Below, piece by piece: positions 8,422 through 16,091 of a stretch of 64,000 bases of DNA (position 1 is the stretch's first letter; every line of letters starts with the position of its first letter). The DNA is taken from NCBI RefSeq assembly GCF_002954455.1, contig NZ_MSCC01000003.1, positions 153,900-217,899 of the forward strand, written 5' to 3'. A program made the translations under genes and the position numbers. A model generated the notes under the pieces. That model made no database searches. It worked only from the letters and a program-made list of their open reading frames with translations, and was not told the DNA's origin. The stretch is from Photobacterium aquimaris. Lineage in GTDB: Bacteria > Pseudomonadota > Gammaproteobacteria > Enterobacterales > Vibrionaceae.

Positions 8422-8898
8422 TTACTGTAAATAAGCGTTAAGCATCCACAATAATTTTTCTTGTTCGCGAATATAATCGCCCATCAATGCCGCTGTACCT
8501 TCGTCATTCGCATCGCCAGCAGCAATAAGAATTCGGCGCTGTTGGCCAAGTAAGATACTAAAACCATTTACTAAACCTTGCACAGCTTGTAAGCCATCAC
8601 TAATGTTTTGATGTTCTTTGATCTCAGTTGTTGCTAAATAGCAACTAAAGCTATGATTCGGTGTGTAGCCTAAAGTTAAAATACGCTCAGCTAATTCATC
8701 AACTTTGAGCTGAAGATCAGTATAAATCTCTTCAAATTTCAAATGTAATTCGAAAAATTGTTGGCCTTTAATATTCCAATGATAGCCACGACTATTCATA
8801 TAAAATACTTGGTAATTAGCTAATAATTGGTTGAGGTCAGTGGCCAGCGCTTGGGCTTTATCACTGTCAAGACCGATTAAATTGGTTTGGTGAGCCAT
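8422..8898 (-). CDS. dps: Dps-family ferritin-like DNA-protection protein
   Basis: This 158-residue protein has the Dps core: the ferroxidase histidine in SRGYHWNIKG, the acidic partner region KFEEIYTDLQLKVDELAERI, and a final helix with GDYIREQEKLLWMLNAYL. Dps forms a hollow dodecamer that oxidises Fe2+ with H2O2 and stores the iron. The N-terminus (MAHQTNLIGL) is short and lacks the lysine-rich tail of E. coli Dps, so DNA binding is uncertain. It has an AAGGAAT ribosome site. Confidence 0.92.
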   Translation of the reverse strand: MAHQTNLIGLDSDKAQALATDLNQLLANYQVFYMNSRGYHWNIKGQQFFELHLKFEEIYTDLQLKVDELAERILTLGYTPNHSFSCYLATTEIKEHQNISDGLQAVQGLVNGFSILLGQQRRILIAAGDANDEGTAALMGDYIREQEKLLWMLNAYLQ

Positions 8899-9039
8899 GA
8901 TGTATTCCTCATAAATAAGTTAAAAACGAAAAGCTATTCCGTTTTGATGTAGCGAGTATAGATAAAAGCTATTAATAGGTATAACAGTTAACATCTATTA
9001 TAACGATAGCTTTAACCTATTATACTGTGGTGGCATAGA

Positions 9040-9927
9040 TCAGGCTACTAATGACTCGGGATCACAATGTTCACCTTCGCAAGGGATGATGCCACATACT
9101 CGATGGCCAGCTTGCTTACCTTGCAAATAACCTTGTTCTAATTTGTTAAGATTGCGGGTTAAGCGACCAACCTGAAAGTTTTGATTCGGTGCAATTACGG
9201 TAATAGTGCAATCTGATGGCGGATTATTAATAAAATCAAGCGCAGCATTATAGCGACGAGCACGGGTCATTACTGCTGTTGCAAAAGCAGGGTGATCATG
9301 AAACATTGATTTGATTAACCACGGTAATTTGGTGTCGTGTTTATGAAATCCTAATGGCTTGGATAAAATAACAGTAATGTTACGTGCGCCACGACGATAA
9401 GCCTCAATCACAGGAATAGAATCACCGATTCCACCATCACTCATTGCAATGCCATTAACTGTAGGATTATTGCGGTACGCAACAGGTAAAGCGCAGGTCG
9501 CTTCCATTACTGGTGTAATGTTATTGCGAGTTACTTTGATGTATTCAGCTTGACCTGTTTCTAAATTAGTTGTGGTGGCATATAGCGGGATTTGGCGCTG
9601 TTCGTAGTTAACTAAGTTAAGCGGTAAATAACGCGAAGTTGTACGCCATAGCCAGTCAATATCGGTTAAGTGACCGCCATGGGTAAAGCGTGAAAAATTG
9701 ATAAATTGTGGGGCACGTGAATATTGGGTAATAATTTTATGACTGCGGCCATAATTACCACTTAAATAGCCAATGAGATTGGTTGCGCCTGCTGAAACGC
9801 CAATCGCAAAGTCAAACGGCGAATAGTTATTTTCTAAAAATGCATCCAGCACACCACTGGCAAAAATACCGCGCATGGCGCCGCCTTCGACAACCAATGC
9901 ATGAGAAGTGTGTTGAGCTGTATTCAT
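9040..9927 (-). CDS. Patatin-like phospholipase (YjjU/RssA type)
   Basis: This 295-residue patatin has the oxyanion motif GGAMRGIFASGVLD, the Ser nucleophile in IGVSAGATN (G-x-S-x-G) and the catalytic Asp in SDGGIGDSIP. This Ser-Asp dyad marks patatin acyl hydrolases. Overall layout resembles E. coli YjjU, a cytosolic esterase of unclear physiological substrate. There is no signal peptide. It is a single gene flanked by dps and a LysR regulator gene on the same strand. Confidence 0.87.
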   Translation of the reverse strand: MNTAQHTSHALVVEGGAMRGIFASGVLDAFLENNYSPFDFAIGVSAGATNLIGYLSGNYGRSHKIITQYSRAPQFINFSRFTHGGHLTDIDWLWRTTSRYLPLNLVNYEQRQIPLYATTTNLETGQAEYIKVTRNNITPVMEATCALPVAYRNNPTVNGIAMSDGGIGDSIPVIEAYRRGARNITVILSKPLGFHKHDTKLPWLIKSMFHDHPAFATAVMTRARRYNAALDFINNPPSDCTITVIAPNQNFQVGRLTRNLNKLEQGYLQGKQAGHRVCGIIPCEGEHCDPESLVA

Positions 9928-10046
9928 GACATAACCTATTTATTAAACTGCCGTTAACGAAGGTCGCAGCATAAATAGGTTTACGGGTATAAAAAATTCG
10001 ATTTTTCTTATTGTTGTAATAGGCAAAACTTAATCGTTGATTAATG

Positions 10047-10886
10047 CTAGCAAGGGTTATCTTGACTTAGGACCTTAATGCAAGCCGCTAAAGCGGGATT
10101 TAGGGTTTTAGTTGCTGGGTAGCATAATCCTAAACGGCGGAACATACGTGGTCCTTCAAGCGGAACAGTCACTAATTGATTGGCGCTTTCTAGTACACCC
10201 GTTGGTAGAAAAGAGATCCCTAATCCAGCTTGAACTAAATGCATTACTTGGGTTTTGTGTTCCGCTTTAGCTACTAAATTAACTGACAAACCATCACAGG
10301 CTAATAAACCAATTGTTTGTTGATGAGCCTCACAAGGAGGACATTCAATAAAATCGTGCTGGTGTAACTGTTGTGGTGACACGCTGGTTAACTTAGCTAA
10401 CGGGTGGTTGGGTAACATGCACAATACATAATCTTCTTCCCATAACGGTAAAAAAATCTCATCTTCAGCTTTAAACATATCAAGTGTAATACGTGCATCA
10501 GCAGGGCGATCGTGATCAACTAATTCTAATAAAACATTTGGGATCTGCTGTTGCAGCTGCTTAAATATTGCCGCTAATTGGGTTTGGCTAAGATCAGCAA
10601 AGTTAGCTAAAGTCAGTGGTAATTTTTCTGTACGTTGCTGAAATAGTTGTGGCAGCGTATTAACGTCATTGAGCAATCGAATCGCTAATGGATATAAGTA
10701 ATGGGCCTCGTTAGTTAGATTGACGCCTTTTTTGTGGCGAATAAACAGCTGGGTGGCAAGTTCTTGTTCTAATTGCTTGATGCCACTAGATATTGAAGGT
10801 TGTGATACACAGCAGCGTTCGGCGGCTAAGGTAATGTTTTTTTCTTCATAAACCGCAATAAAGAACCGTAATAAGCGTAAATCCAT
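10047..10886 (-). CDS. LysR-type transcriptional regulator
   Basis: MDLRLLRFFIAVYEEKNITLAAERCCVSQPSISSGIKQLEQELATQLFIR is a textbook LysR winged helix-turn-helix (residues 1-60), followed by a substrate-binding domain of about 200 residues. I start at the ATG at 10886, since the 33 upstream codons lie before the usual LysR N-terminus. The 279-residue length is slightly short for the family. It is transcribed away from an SDR gene, the usual layout in which a LysR protein controls its divergent neighbour, so that oxidoreductase is the likely target. The effector is unknown. Confidence 0.88.
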   Translation of the reverse strand: MDLRLLRFFIAVYEEKNITLAAERCCVSQPSISSGIKQLEQELATQLFIRHKKGVNLTNEAHYLYPLAIRLLNDVNTLPQLFQQRTEKLPLTLANFADLSQTQLAAIFKQLQQQIPNVLLELVDHDRPADARITLDMFKAEDEIFLPLWEEDYVLCMLPNHPLAKLTSVSPQQLHQHDFIECPPCEAHQQTIGLLACDGLSVNLVAKAEHKTQVMHLVQAGLGISFLPTGVLESANQLVTVPLEGPRMFRRLGLCYPATKTLNPALAACIKVLSQDNPC

Positions 10887-10997
10887 CAACTGATACTCAC
10901 TTAAAAAAGACCTTATTAGCCTACCACATTGTTGAAACTTATGACGACAGCAAGTTATCCATAGTTTTTTTTGATGATAAGCCAAGGAAATTGATAT

Positions 10998-11013
10998 TTT
11001 TCAGTTATGAAAA
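10998..11013. promoter_or_regulatory. Candidate LysR operator between the LysR and SDR genes
   Basis: TTTTCA-GTTA-TGAAAA is a 16-bp inverted repeat in the shared promoter region, about 80 bases before the SDR start. It contains the T-N11-A spacing typical of LysR sites. The assignment rests on position and symmetry only. Confidence 0.35.
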
Positions 11014-11091
11014 TTCGTTCTATAGTTATTGCCATCAACAGCATCTTAGCTGACTGCATCAAGTGTGCGGTTTATTCTAGAGGAAAAAATT

Positions 11092-11814
11092 ATGTCAAAA
11101 TCTTTAGTCGTAATCACTGGTGCAAGTTCAGGTATTGGTGAAGCCACAGCACGTAAATTATCAGCAGAAGGCTACCCATTATTGCTATTGGCACGCCGTG
11201 TTGAACAAATGGAAGCACTAAATCTACCGAATACATTATGCCGTCAAGTTGATGTGACTGACGTACAAGCGATTGCTGCTGCCGTTGCAGAAGCTGAACA
11301 ACAATTTGGCCCTGTCGATTGCTTGATCAATAACGCTGGTATGATGTTGCTTGGCCTTGCTGATGAGCAGGATCCTGCTGAATGGCAAACCATGTTTAAC
11401 GTTAACGTGATGGGAATGTTGAATGGTATTCATGTCGTGCTTGCGAAAATGAAAGCGCGTAAGAGTGGTACAGTAATTAATATCAGCTCAATAGCGGGCC
11501 GTAAAACATTCCCTAACCATGCTGCTTATTGTGGTACTAAGTTTGCTGTGCATGCAATCACTGAAAACATTCGTGAAGAAGTGGCAGATGATAACGTGCG
11601 TTTTATTACTATTGCTCCAGGTGCAGTAGAAACTGAACTATTGACTCACACGAGTAGTGATGCAATTAAAGCGGGTTACGAAGAGTGGAAACAAGGTATG
11701 GGCGGTGTGATTGCACCACAAGATATCGCCAATGCGATCAGCTATGCTTATAACCAACCACAAAACTTGTGTATTCGTGAAATCGTATTAGCAGCAACGC
11801 GTCAGCAGCCATAA
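11092..11814 (+). CDS. Short-chain dehydrogenase/reductase
   Basis: This 240-residue classical SDR has the cofactor motif TGASSGIGEAT (residues 9-19), NNAG in LINNAGMML, the catalytic Ser in NISSIAG and the YCGTK catalytic Tyr-Lys pair. The Arg in LLARR after beta-2 suggests NADP preference. The ATG at 11092 has an AGAGGAAAAA ribosome site; nine upstream in-frame codons are not part of the fold. Substrate is unknown. It probably answers to the divergent LysR regulator. Confidence 0.88.
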   Translation: MSKSLVVITGASSGIGEATARKLSAEGYPLLLLARRVEQMEALNLPNTLCRQVDVTDVQAIAAAVAEAEQQFGPVDCLINNAGMMLLGLADEQDPAEWQTMFNVNVMGMLNGIHVVLAKMKARKSGTVINISSIAGRKTFPNHAAYCGTKFAVHAITENIREEVADDNVRFITIAPGAVETELLTHTSSDAIKAGYEEWKQGMGGVIAPQDIANAISYAYNQPQNLCIREIVLAATRQQP

Positions 11815-11962
11815 GTCGTTATATCAACGTCATAACAATATAACTAACCAATGAATGATTCTGTTTTATTGGTGATATAGATACTTGTTATGCGCCGACT
11901 GCTATATTCAAAGTAGAGCCCTAAACGATTATGGCTCTACTTTTGTCTATCGGGAGGTGTTG

Positions 11963-12967
11963 GTGAAAAATAAAGTCTGGTTTGTGGATTTACTGCGAGT
12001 GGTTGCAGCGCTGGCAGTGGTAGTGATTCATGTTCTTGGCCCCTATCGAGATCAGATCGGTCAATTACCCGATTGGCAATGGATCAGTGCCATCACCATA
12101 AATAGCCTCAGTCGCTGGGCTGTACCTGTCTTTATCATGATTACGGGCGCATTAATGCTCAGTGATCAGCGTCCTTTTGAGCCAGTCTATTATATTAAGC
12201 GCCGTCTAGGTAAAGTTTTAGTGCCATTTTTAGTATGGTCAGTTTTTTACGCGTTATTTTCAGGCCTAACGACTAGTGGTTTTGATAGCAGCGTTAGTTG
12301 GTCGATACTGAAAAAAATGCCCACTCACGAAACCTATTACCATCTTGGTTTTTTCTATTATTTCATTCCTCTTTATTTACTGATTCCGATTATTCAATGG
12401 TGGGTCCAAAAAGCAGAGCCAGGGCAAGTGAAAGGGGTGATCATGGTATGGTTAGTGATCACGGGCTTATACCTGTTTTATATCGATGGCTTATGGAGTG
12501 AAACCTACTTACTTTATAGCGGCTATTTATTGTTAGGTTACTGCCTGTATCAATATCGTTGGCCAAGTTTGATGGTGTTATTACCGTTAGCAGTGATTGC
12601 GCTAGTGGCGACCGATTATAATGTTATTAGCCATAGTTTTGCGGCAAATGAATATAAGATGGGACGCTGGATGTCGTATAAAACTTTAAATACGGCATTG
12701 GTTGCGGCGACTGTTTTCTTATTGTGTCGTTGGGCGAGTGACAAATTACGCTTATCGACGCGCAATAAATTAGCATGGTTGAGTAAATATAGTCTTGGCG
12801 TGTATTTGATTCATCCGATTTTTTTGTGGCCACTGCGAGAGTATGATCTTTATTTTGCTAACCCTTTAATTGCGATTCCAGTATGGACCGTAATTGCTGC
12901 TAGTTTGGCGTTAGCAACCAGTTGGTTATTAAGCCGTAGTCGTTATTCGGCGTGGTTAGTGCCATAA
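11963..12967 (+). CDS. Acyltransferase 3 family membrane protein
   Basis: The protein opens KNKVWFVDLLRVVAALAVVVIHVLGP, the N-terminal helix and catalytic-type histidine of the acyltransferase-3 (OafA/YrhL) fold, and has about ten membrane helices. I start at the GTG at 11963, which follows a strong GGGAGG ribosome site; 26 upstream codons of the open frame are unlikely to be translated. The result is a 334-residue integral membrane protein. Relatives O-acetylate or succinylate surface polysaccharides. No glycan cluster is nearby, so the acceptor is unknown. Confidence 0.85.
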   Translation: MKNKVWFVDLLRVVAALAVVVIHVLGPYRDQIGQLPDWQWISAITINSLSRWAVPVFIMITGALMLSDQRPFEPVYYIKRRLGKVLVPFLVWSVFYALFSGLTTSGFDSSVSWSILKKMPTHETYYHLGFFYYFIPLYLLIPIIQWWVQKAEPGQVKGVIMVWLVITGLYLFYIDGLWSETYLLYSGYLLLGYCLYQYRWPSLMVLLPLAVIALVATDYNVISHSFAANEYKMGRWMSYKTLNTALVAATVFLLCRWASDKLRLSTRNKLAWLSKYSLGVYLIHPIFLWPLREYDLYFANPLIAIPVWTVIAASLALATSWLLSRSRYSAWLVP

Positions 12968-12979
12968 CTGAAGCTAGTT

Positions 12980-13005
12980 GTTTGCTCACCCATTGGTGAG
13001 CAAAC
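12980..13005. terminator. Bidirectional hairpin between the acyltransferase and DUF2500 genes
   Basis: A perfect 11-bp stem (GTTTGCTCACC with GGTGAGCAAAC) with a CATT loop sits between two convergent genes. T runs are short on both sides, so termination may be partial. Confidence 0.65.
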
Positions 13006-13016
13006 AGAATTGCGGC

Positions 13017-13348
13017 TTATTGACGTTTTAATGCAAAATGAACAAATTGCTGGCCGCGATAAGTCATGGTGCCAATATCTCCGGGATTTAAAGCGTGGTA
13101 ATAATGAATACCAATCATAAATTCTCGTTTAGGCCCACCTGTTAGTGGCTGAACATAAAACCAATATTCCTCATCTTCTTCCCCTGGCTGTGCACCAATA
13201 ATACGGTTAGTTTGTTTATCGAGAATTTGTACTTCAATTTTTTTTCTGGTGCATCAAGACCTAAGATATGGCGGCGATAGTTATAACTAAAATACGCTAA
13301 TGCCAATAAAAATAGCAGGCACAGTACGACAATAATCCATATCGGCAT
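13017..13348 (-). pseudogene. DUF2500 (YhhM-like) gene interrupted by a -1 frameshift at an A8 tract
   Basis: From the ATG at 13348 (AGGAG site seven bases upstream) the first frame reads MPIWIIVVLCLLFLLALAYFSYNYRR, a membrane anchor, then passes the A8 tract (plus-strand T8 at 13238-13245) and ends at 13142 after nonsense-like sequence. One extra A restores a 110-residue protein that continues IEVQILDKQ and ends YHALNPGDIGTMTYRGQQFVHF, clearly the DUF2500 domain (E. coli YhhM: YHALTVGDKGTLSYKGTRFVSF). In E. coli yhhM follows rsmD-yhhL, whose relatives lie 1.8 kb away on the same strand here. The shift may be a sequencing error, a real mutation, or a slippage site. Confidence 0.82.
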
Positions 13349-13534
13349 TCCCAAACTCCTTGGTGGTTAATAAGCTATATTAGATAAATACCGCGCTATT
13401 ATTCACAGCAAATTTCTACATCCCTAGCTATGGATAATAAAATCGTGATCTAAATACAATTATTTTACTAAAACACTATATTGGATTGATAGCTTAGGTA
13501 AGGTAATGATTATTTAATATCGAGGGAGGTGATG

Positions 13535-13897
13535 ATGGATATTGAGCAAGTGATTGATAAATCTCGTCGGCTAGAAGATTTACTGCGCCAACATTATCAT
13601 GCTAAAGGTTCTGATTTAACGCAATTAGTTCACAGTTGTGATAATCGCTTTCCTGATGATATTGTTAATAAACTGAATCAAATTACTGCTATACGCCAGA
13701 AATTAATGATGGATGATACTTCTCTTTCTGCAACAAATGATTATCAGCGTTTTATCGATTTATGTTCGGAGTGTGAGCAGGAGTTAATGCCACGCAGTAG
13801 TCGTTTGGTATGGGGAGTGGCAGTGGTATTGCTTGGTGGTATTACATTAGCTGCATTAGGGTTCTATTTTTATCATTGGCAACACATCACATTATAG
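13535..13897 (+). CDS. Hypothetical protein with a C-terminal membrane anchor
   Basis: The 120-residue product is mostly charged and helical (MDIEQVIDKSRRLEDLLRQHYHAKG) and ends with one hydrophobic segment (LVWGVAVVLLGGITLAALGFYFY) plus a short polar tail, so it is probably a tail-anchored inner-membrane protein facing the cytoplasm. I chose the second ATG at 13535, five bases after GGGAGG; the preceding GTG and ATG are too close to that site. I do not recognise the family. A strong terminator follows. Confidence 0.7.
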   Translation: MDIEQVIDKSRRLEDLLRQHYHAKGSDLTQLVHSCDNRFPDDIVNKLNQITAIRQKLMMDDTSLSATNDYQRFIDLCSECEQELMPRSSRLVWGVAVVLLGGITLAALGFYFYHWQHITL

Positions 13898-13923
13898 CAA
13901 TTAACCAAATTGATAACCCTGAT

Positions 13924-13954
13924 AAAAAATGGCGCCATTAGGCGCTATTTTTTT
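13924..13954. terminator. Bidirectional terminator
   Basis: ATGGCGCC and GGCGCTAT pair around ATTA, with an A run before and a T run after. It serves the 120-residue gene on the plus strand and the 26-codon gene on the minus strand. Confidence 0.85.
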
Positions 13955-13970
13955 GTTTCTTAAATATGGT

Positions 13971-14051
13971 TTAGTAGATTATTGGTAGTGTCATTAAACC
14001 AACAACTACAGCAATCATGACAAGGCCTTGTTTTTGTGAGTGTGTAAGCAT
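13971..14051 (-). CDS. 26-residue membrane mini-protein
   Basis: ATG at 14051 is preceded by AGGAA at nine-base spacing and opens a frame for 26 residues: a polar start (MLTHSQKQG), one hydrophobic helix (LVMIAVVVGLMTLPIIY) and a stop. A promoter-like TTGCCA-N17-TTATCT lies about 45 bases upstream and a bidirectional terminator follows 17 bases after the stop, so the whole transcription unit is visible. I recognise no family. Small single-helix proteins often regulate membrane complexes, but the function here is unknown. Confidence 0.6.
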   Translation of the reverse strand: MLTHSQKQGLVMIAVVVGLMTLPIIY

Positions 14052-14093
14052 ATTTTTGCATTCCTGATGGTGGGTTTTTTATCTTGACAATTA

Positions 14094-14122
14094 AGATAAC
14101 ATTGTTTTGCTGGCGTTGGCAA
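14094..14122 (-). promoter_or_regulatory. Putative sigma-70 promoter of the mini-protein gene
   Basis: On the minus strand TTGCCA and TTATCT are separated by exactly 17 bases, leaving a leader of about 35 bases before the 26-codon frame. Confidence 0.5.
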
Positions 14123-14164
14123 GTTAAGTGGCTATATATCTAGTTTAAAAACATTTTACTTTGT

Positions 14165-14640
14165 CAATAAAAGCTGTTTATCATCATTAAAACAATGTTT
14201 TTATTATTGTTGGATTAATGTTACTTTATTTTTTTGTCGTTATTTTGTTTTTTAACTTGTTGTTTTATTTTGTTGTTTTTTATTTATCTGCTTTTTTAAT
14301 ATCTGCTTTTTTATTTTTTATTATGTTTATTGTTTAAAACGACCAAAAATAGCTAATGTTTGATGGTATGGCTATTTAGTGATTGTTTTTCTTGTTTTAT
14401 ATTTATGGTGGTTATGTTTTTTGTATATAAAATAGTTAAAGTGCTTGTTTTTCATTATGTTGGCGATTTTGTTAGTGTTTTTTTGTGGGGTAATTGATTA
14501 TTGGGTGTTGGTAGGTGTCTTTTGTGTTTGTTTTTTTATTTTTAATGTGTAAGTGTTTGTTTTTTAATTATTTGATTGTTGTGTTTTCCCGTTTTTATAG
14601 GGTTGTTTTTGGGCTGTGTTGTTGATGGTTGTTATTGTTA
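14165..14640. other. T/G-rich, C-poor noncoding tract
   Basis: About 480 bases are dominated by T and G on the plus strand. Row by row, C makes up only 0 to 5 of each 60 bases from 14221 to 14640, and the row at 14521 has none. No reading frame is supportable on either strand. A 13-base unit ATCTGCTTTTTTA occurs twice back to back near 14286-14312. Purpose unknown. Confidence 0.75.
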
Positions 14641-14762
14641 TTGGGCGTTTTCTTACTATGTGAGACTTAACCGCTTACAGTTTCGGTTTAATATTAAAGA
14701 TAGAGGGTTGAATGATGACTGCTATCTTTAATTAATGATAATTCACGTAATGAGGAAGGTGG

Positions 14763-15080
14763 ATGACCGATCAGCAATGGCAATGTTTGTATGGTGCCAG
14801 TAATAGTTTAGAAGCCCATAGCGTTAAAGGCTTATTAGAGAATATGGGAATATCAGTCCGTTTAACTGGTGAGGCATTAGCGGCAGCAGCGGGTGAACTC
14901 CCCATGGGGGTTGTGGAGGTGCAGTTATGGGTAACTGCAGCTCAACGACCACAAGCGTTAGTTATTATTGAAAGCTATTTACGTAATGATTATCGAGATT
15001 GGTATTGTCGTCATTGTGGTGAGCTTAACCAGGGCCAATTTGAACTATGTTGGCAGTGTCAGCACGATAGCGCGGAGTAA
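14763..15080 (+). CDS. DUF2007 protein with C-terminal zinc ribbon
   Basis: This 105-residue protein begins with the DUF2007 (putative signal transducing) fold: WQCLYGASNSLEAHSVKGLLENMGISVRLTGE and VEVQLWVTAAQRPQALVIIESY. It ends with two CxxC pairs (WYCRHCGELN and LCWQCQ), a RanBP2-like or zinc-ribbon module. DUF2007 proteins are thought to be cytosolic regulators or adaptors; their partners are unknown. The ATG has a GAGGAAGGT ribosome site. It stands alone. Confidence 0.82.
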   Translation: MTDQQWQCLYGASNSLEAHSVKGLLENMGISVRLTGEALAAAAGELPMGVVEVQLWVTAAQRPQALVIIESYLRNDYRDWYCRHCGELNQGQFELCWQCQHDSAE

Positions 15081-15100
15081 TAGTGGTGCAGTGTTGGTAG

Positions 15101-15132
15101 TAAAGCGAGCATCAATAATGTTGCTCGCTTTA
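15101..15132. terminator. Bidirectional terminator
   Basis: An 11-bp stem (TAAAGCGAGCA with TGCTCGCTTTA) with a 10-base loop separates the convergent DUF2007 and DUF1145 genes. Confidence 0.7.
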
Positions 15133-15138
15133 TCGGTG

Positions 15139-15405
15139 TTACATCATGTGCTTGCGACGAATATCAAGCAGTGCGAAGATACCAAAAATTAAAATTGACC
15201 AATGCTCCCAACGCGACATATTGATTTTATCGCCAAACGCACCCACAAAAATAAGCATTTGTAAGCCGTGCATCATGAACAGAAATGCGGTCATGATATA
15301 AAGCGCAATTGCTGAAACCCCAGGAAAAGGGTGAACGATATTAATGAACAATATTAACCATACTAAGGCTATCGCTATTTTGGCAGTAATGATCAGTGCT
15401 TTCAT
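15139..15405 (-). CDS. DUF1145 family membrane protein (YhhL-like)
   Basis: The 88-residue protein has three hydrophobic segments (IAIALVWLILFINIV, ALYIMTAFLFMMHGLQMLIFVG, WSILIFGIFALLDI) in the DUF1145 pattern. Its ATG overlaps the rsmD stop by four bases, so the two are translationally coupled, exactly as yhhL follows rsmD in E. coli. Function is unknown. Confidence 0.85.
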   Translation of the reverse strand: MKALIITAKIAIALVWLILFINIVHPFPGVSAIALYIMTAFLFMMHGLQMLIFVGAFGDKINMSRWEHWSILIFGIFALLDIRRKHMM

Positions 15406-16007
15406 GGTTCCTCTCTAGCAAATAAGCGGTAGCAGACTTGGCCAGCGCTTTTTTCGCGATGTAAATGCCAGTGGCTAGGGATTGCCAACTGACCTAATTC
15501 CTTTTCAGCTTCAATATAAATCATTGCATGTGGTGTTAACCAGCCATTATTTTCTAACGCTGTGATAACATCTTGAATAAGATCTTTTCGAAACGGAGGA
15601 TCAATAAAAACAATATCGTGCGGCGTACCTGTTTGTGACAAAAAGCGTAAGCTATCACTGTTAATGACGGTAGCATTGGTTGCTTTTACAGTATTGAGAT
15701 TTACTGTTAGTTGCACGGCAGCTGTTTTATCAAGCTCAAGCATAGTAACGCTTTCGGCACCACGTGAAAGCGCTTCAAAACTTAAGCCACCGCTGCCAGT
15801 AAAGAGGTCAAGGCATTTAGATTGATAAATGTCTTGCGCTAACCAGTTGAAAAGTGTTTCTTTGACACGGTCAGTGGTTGGGCGGAGTCCTTCGACATCA
15901 TGAACGGGTAATTTGCGTCCACGCCATTGTCCGCTGATGATTCTAACGAACCCACCAGGACGATTATTTTGTGTTTTGCGAGTTGTTTGCTGTCTTCGCT
16001 GCGTCAT
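15402..16007 (-). CDS. rsmD: 16S rRNA (guanine966-N2)-methyltransferase RsmD
   Basis: This 201-residue Rossmann methyltransferase has RIISGQWRGRKLPV and LRPTTDRVKETLFNWL at the N-terminus, SAM motif I as CLDLFTGSGGLSFEALSRGA, and the catalytic DPPF motif as IVFIDPPFRKD. It methylates N2 of G966 of 16S rRNA. It is divergent from ftsY across about 85 bases, as in E. coli. Confidence 0.93.
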   Translation of the reverse strand: MTQRRQQTTRKTQNNRPGGFVRIISGQWRGRKLPVHDVEGLRPTTDRVKETLFNWLAQDIYQSKCLDLFTGSGGLSFEALSRGAESVTMLELDKTAAVQLTVNLNTVKATNATVINSDSLRFLSQTGTPHDIVFIDPPFRKDLIQDVITALENNGWLTPHAMIYIEAEKELGQLAIPSHWHLHREKSAGQVCYRLFAREEP

Positions 16008-16091
16008 AGATTTTTTTGACCGTTAAGAAAATGATAGTATACACCTGTTTTTAGGCCGTAAATTGTACCAATCAAGCGCTAGGATTTGCCA

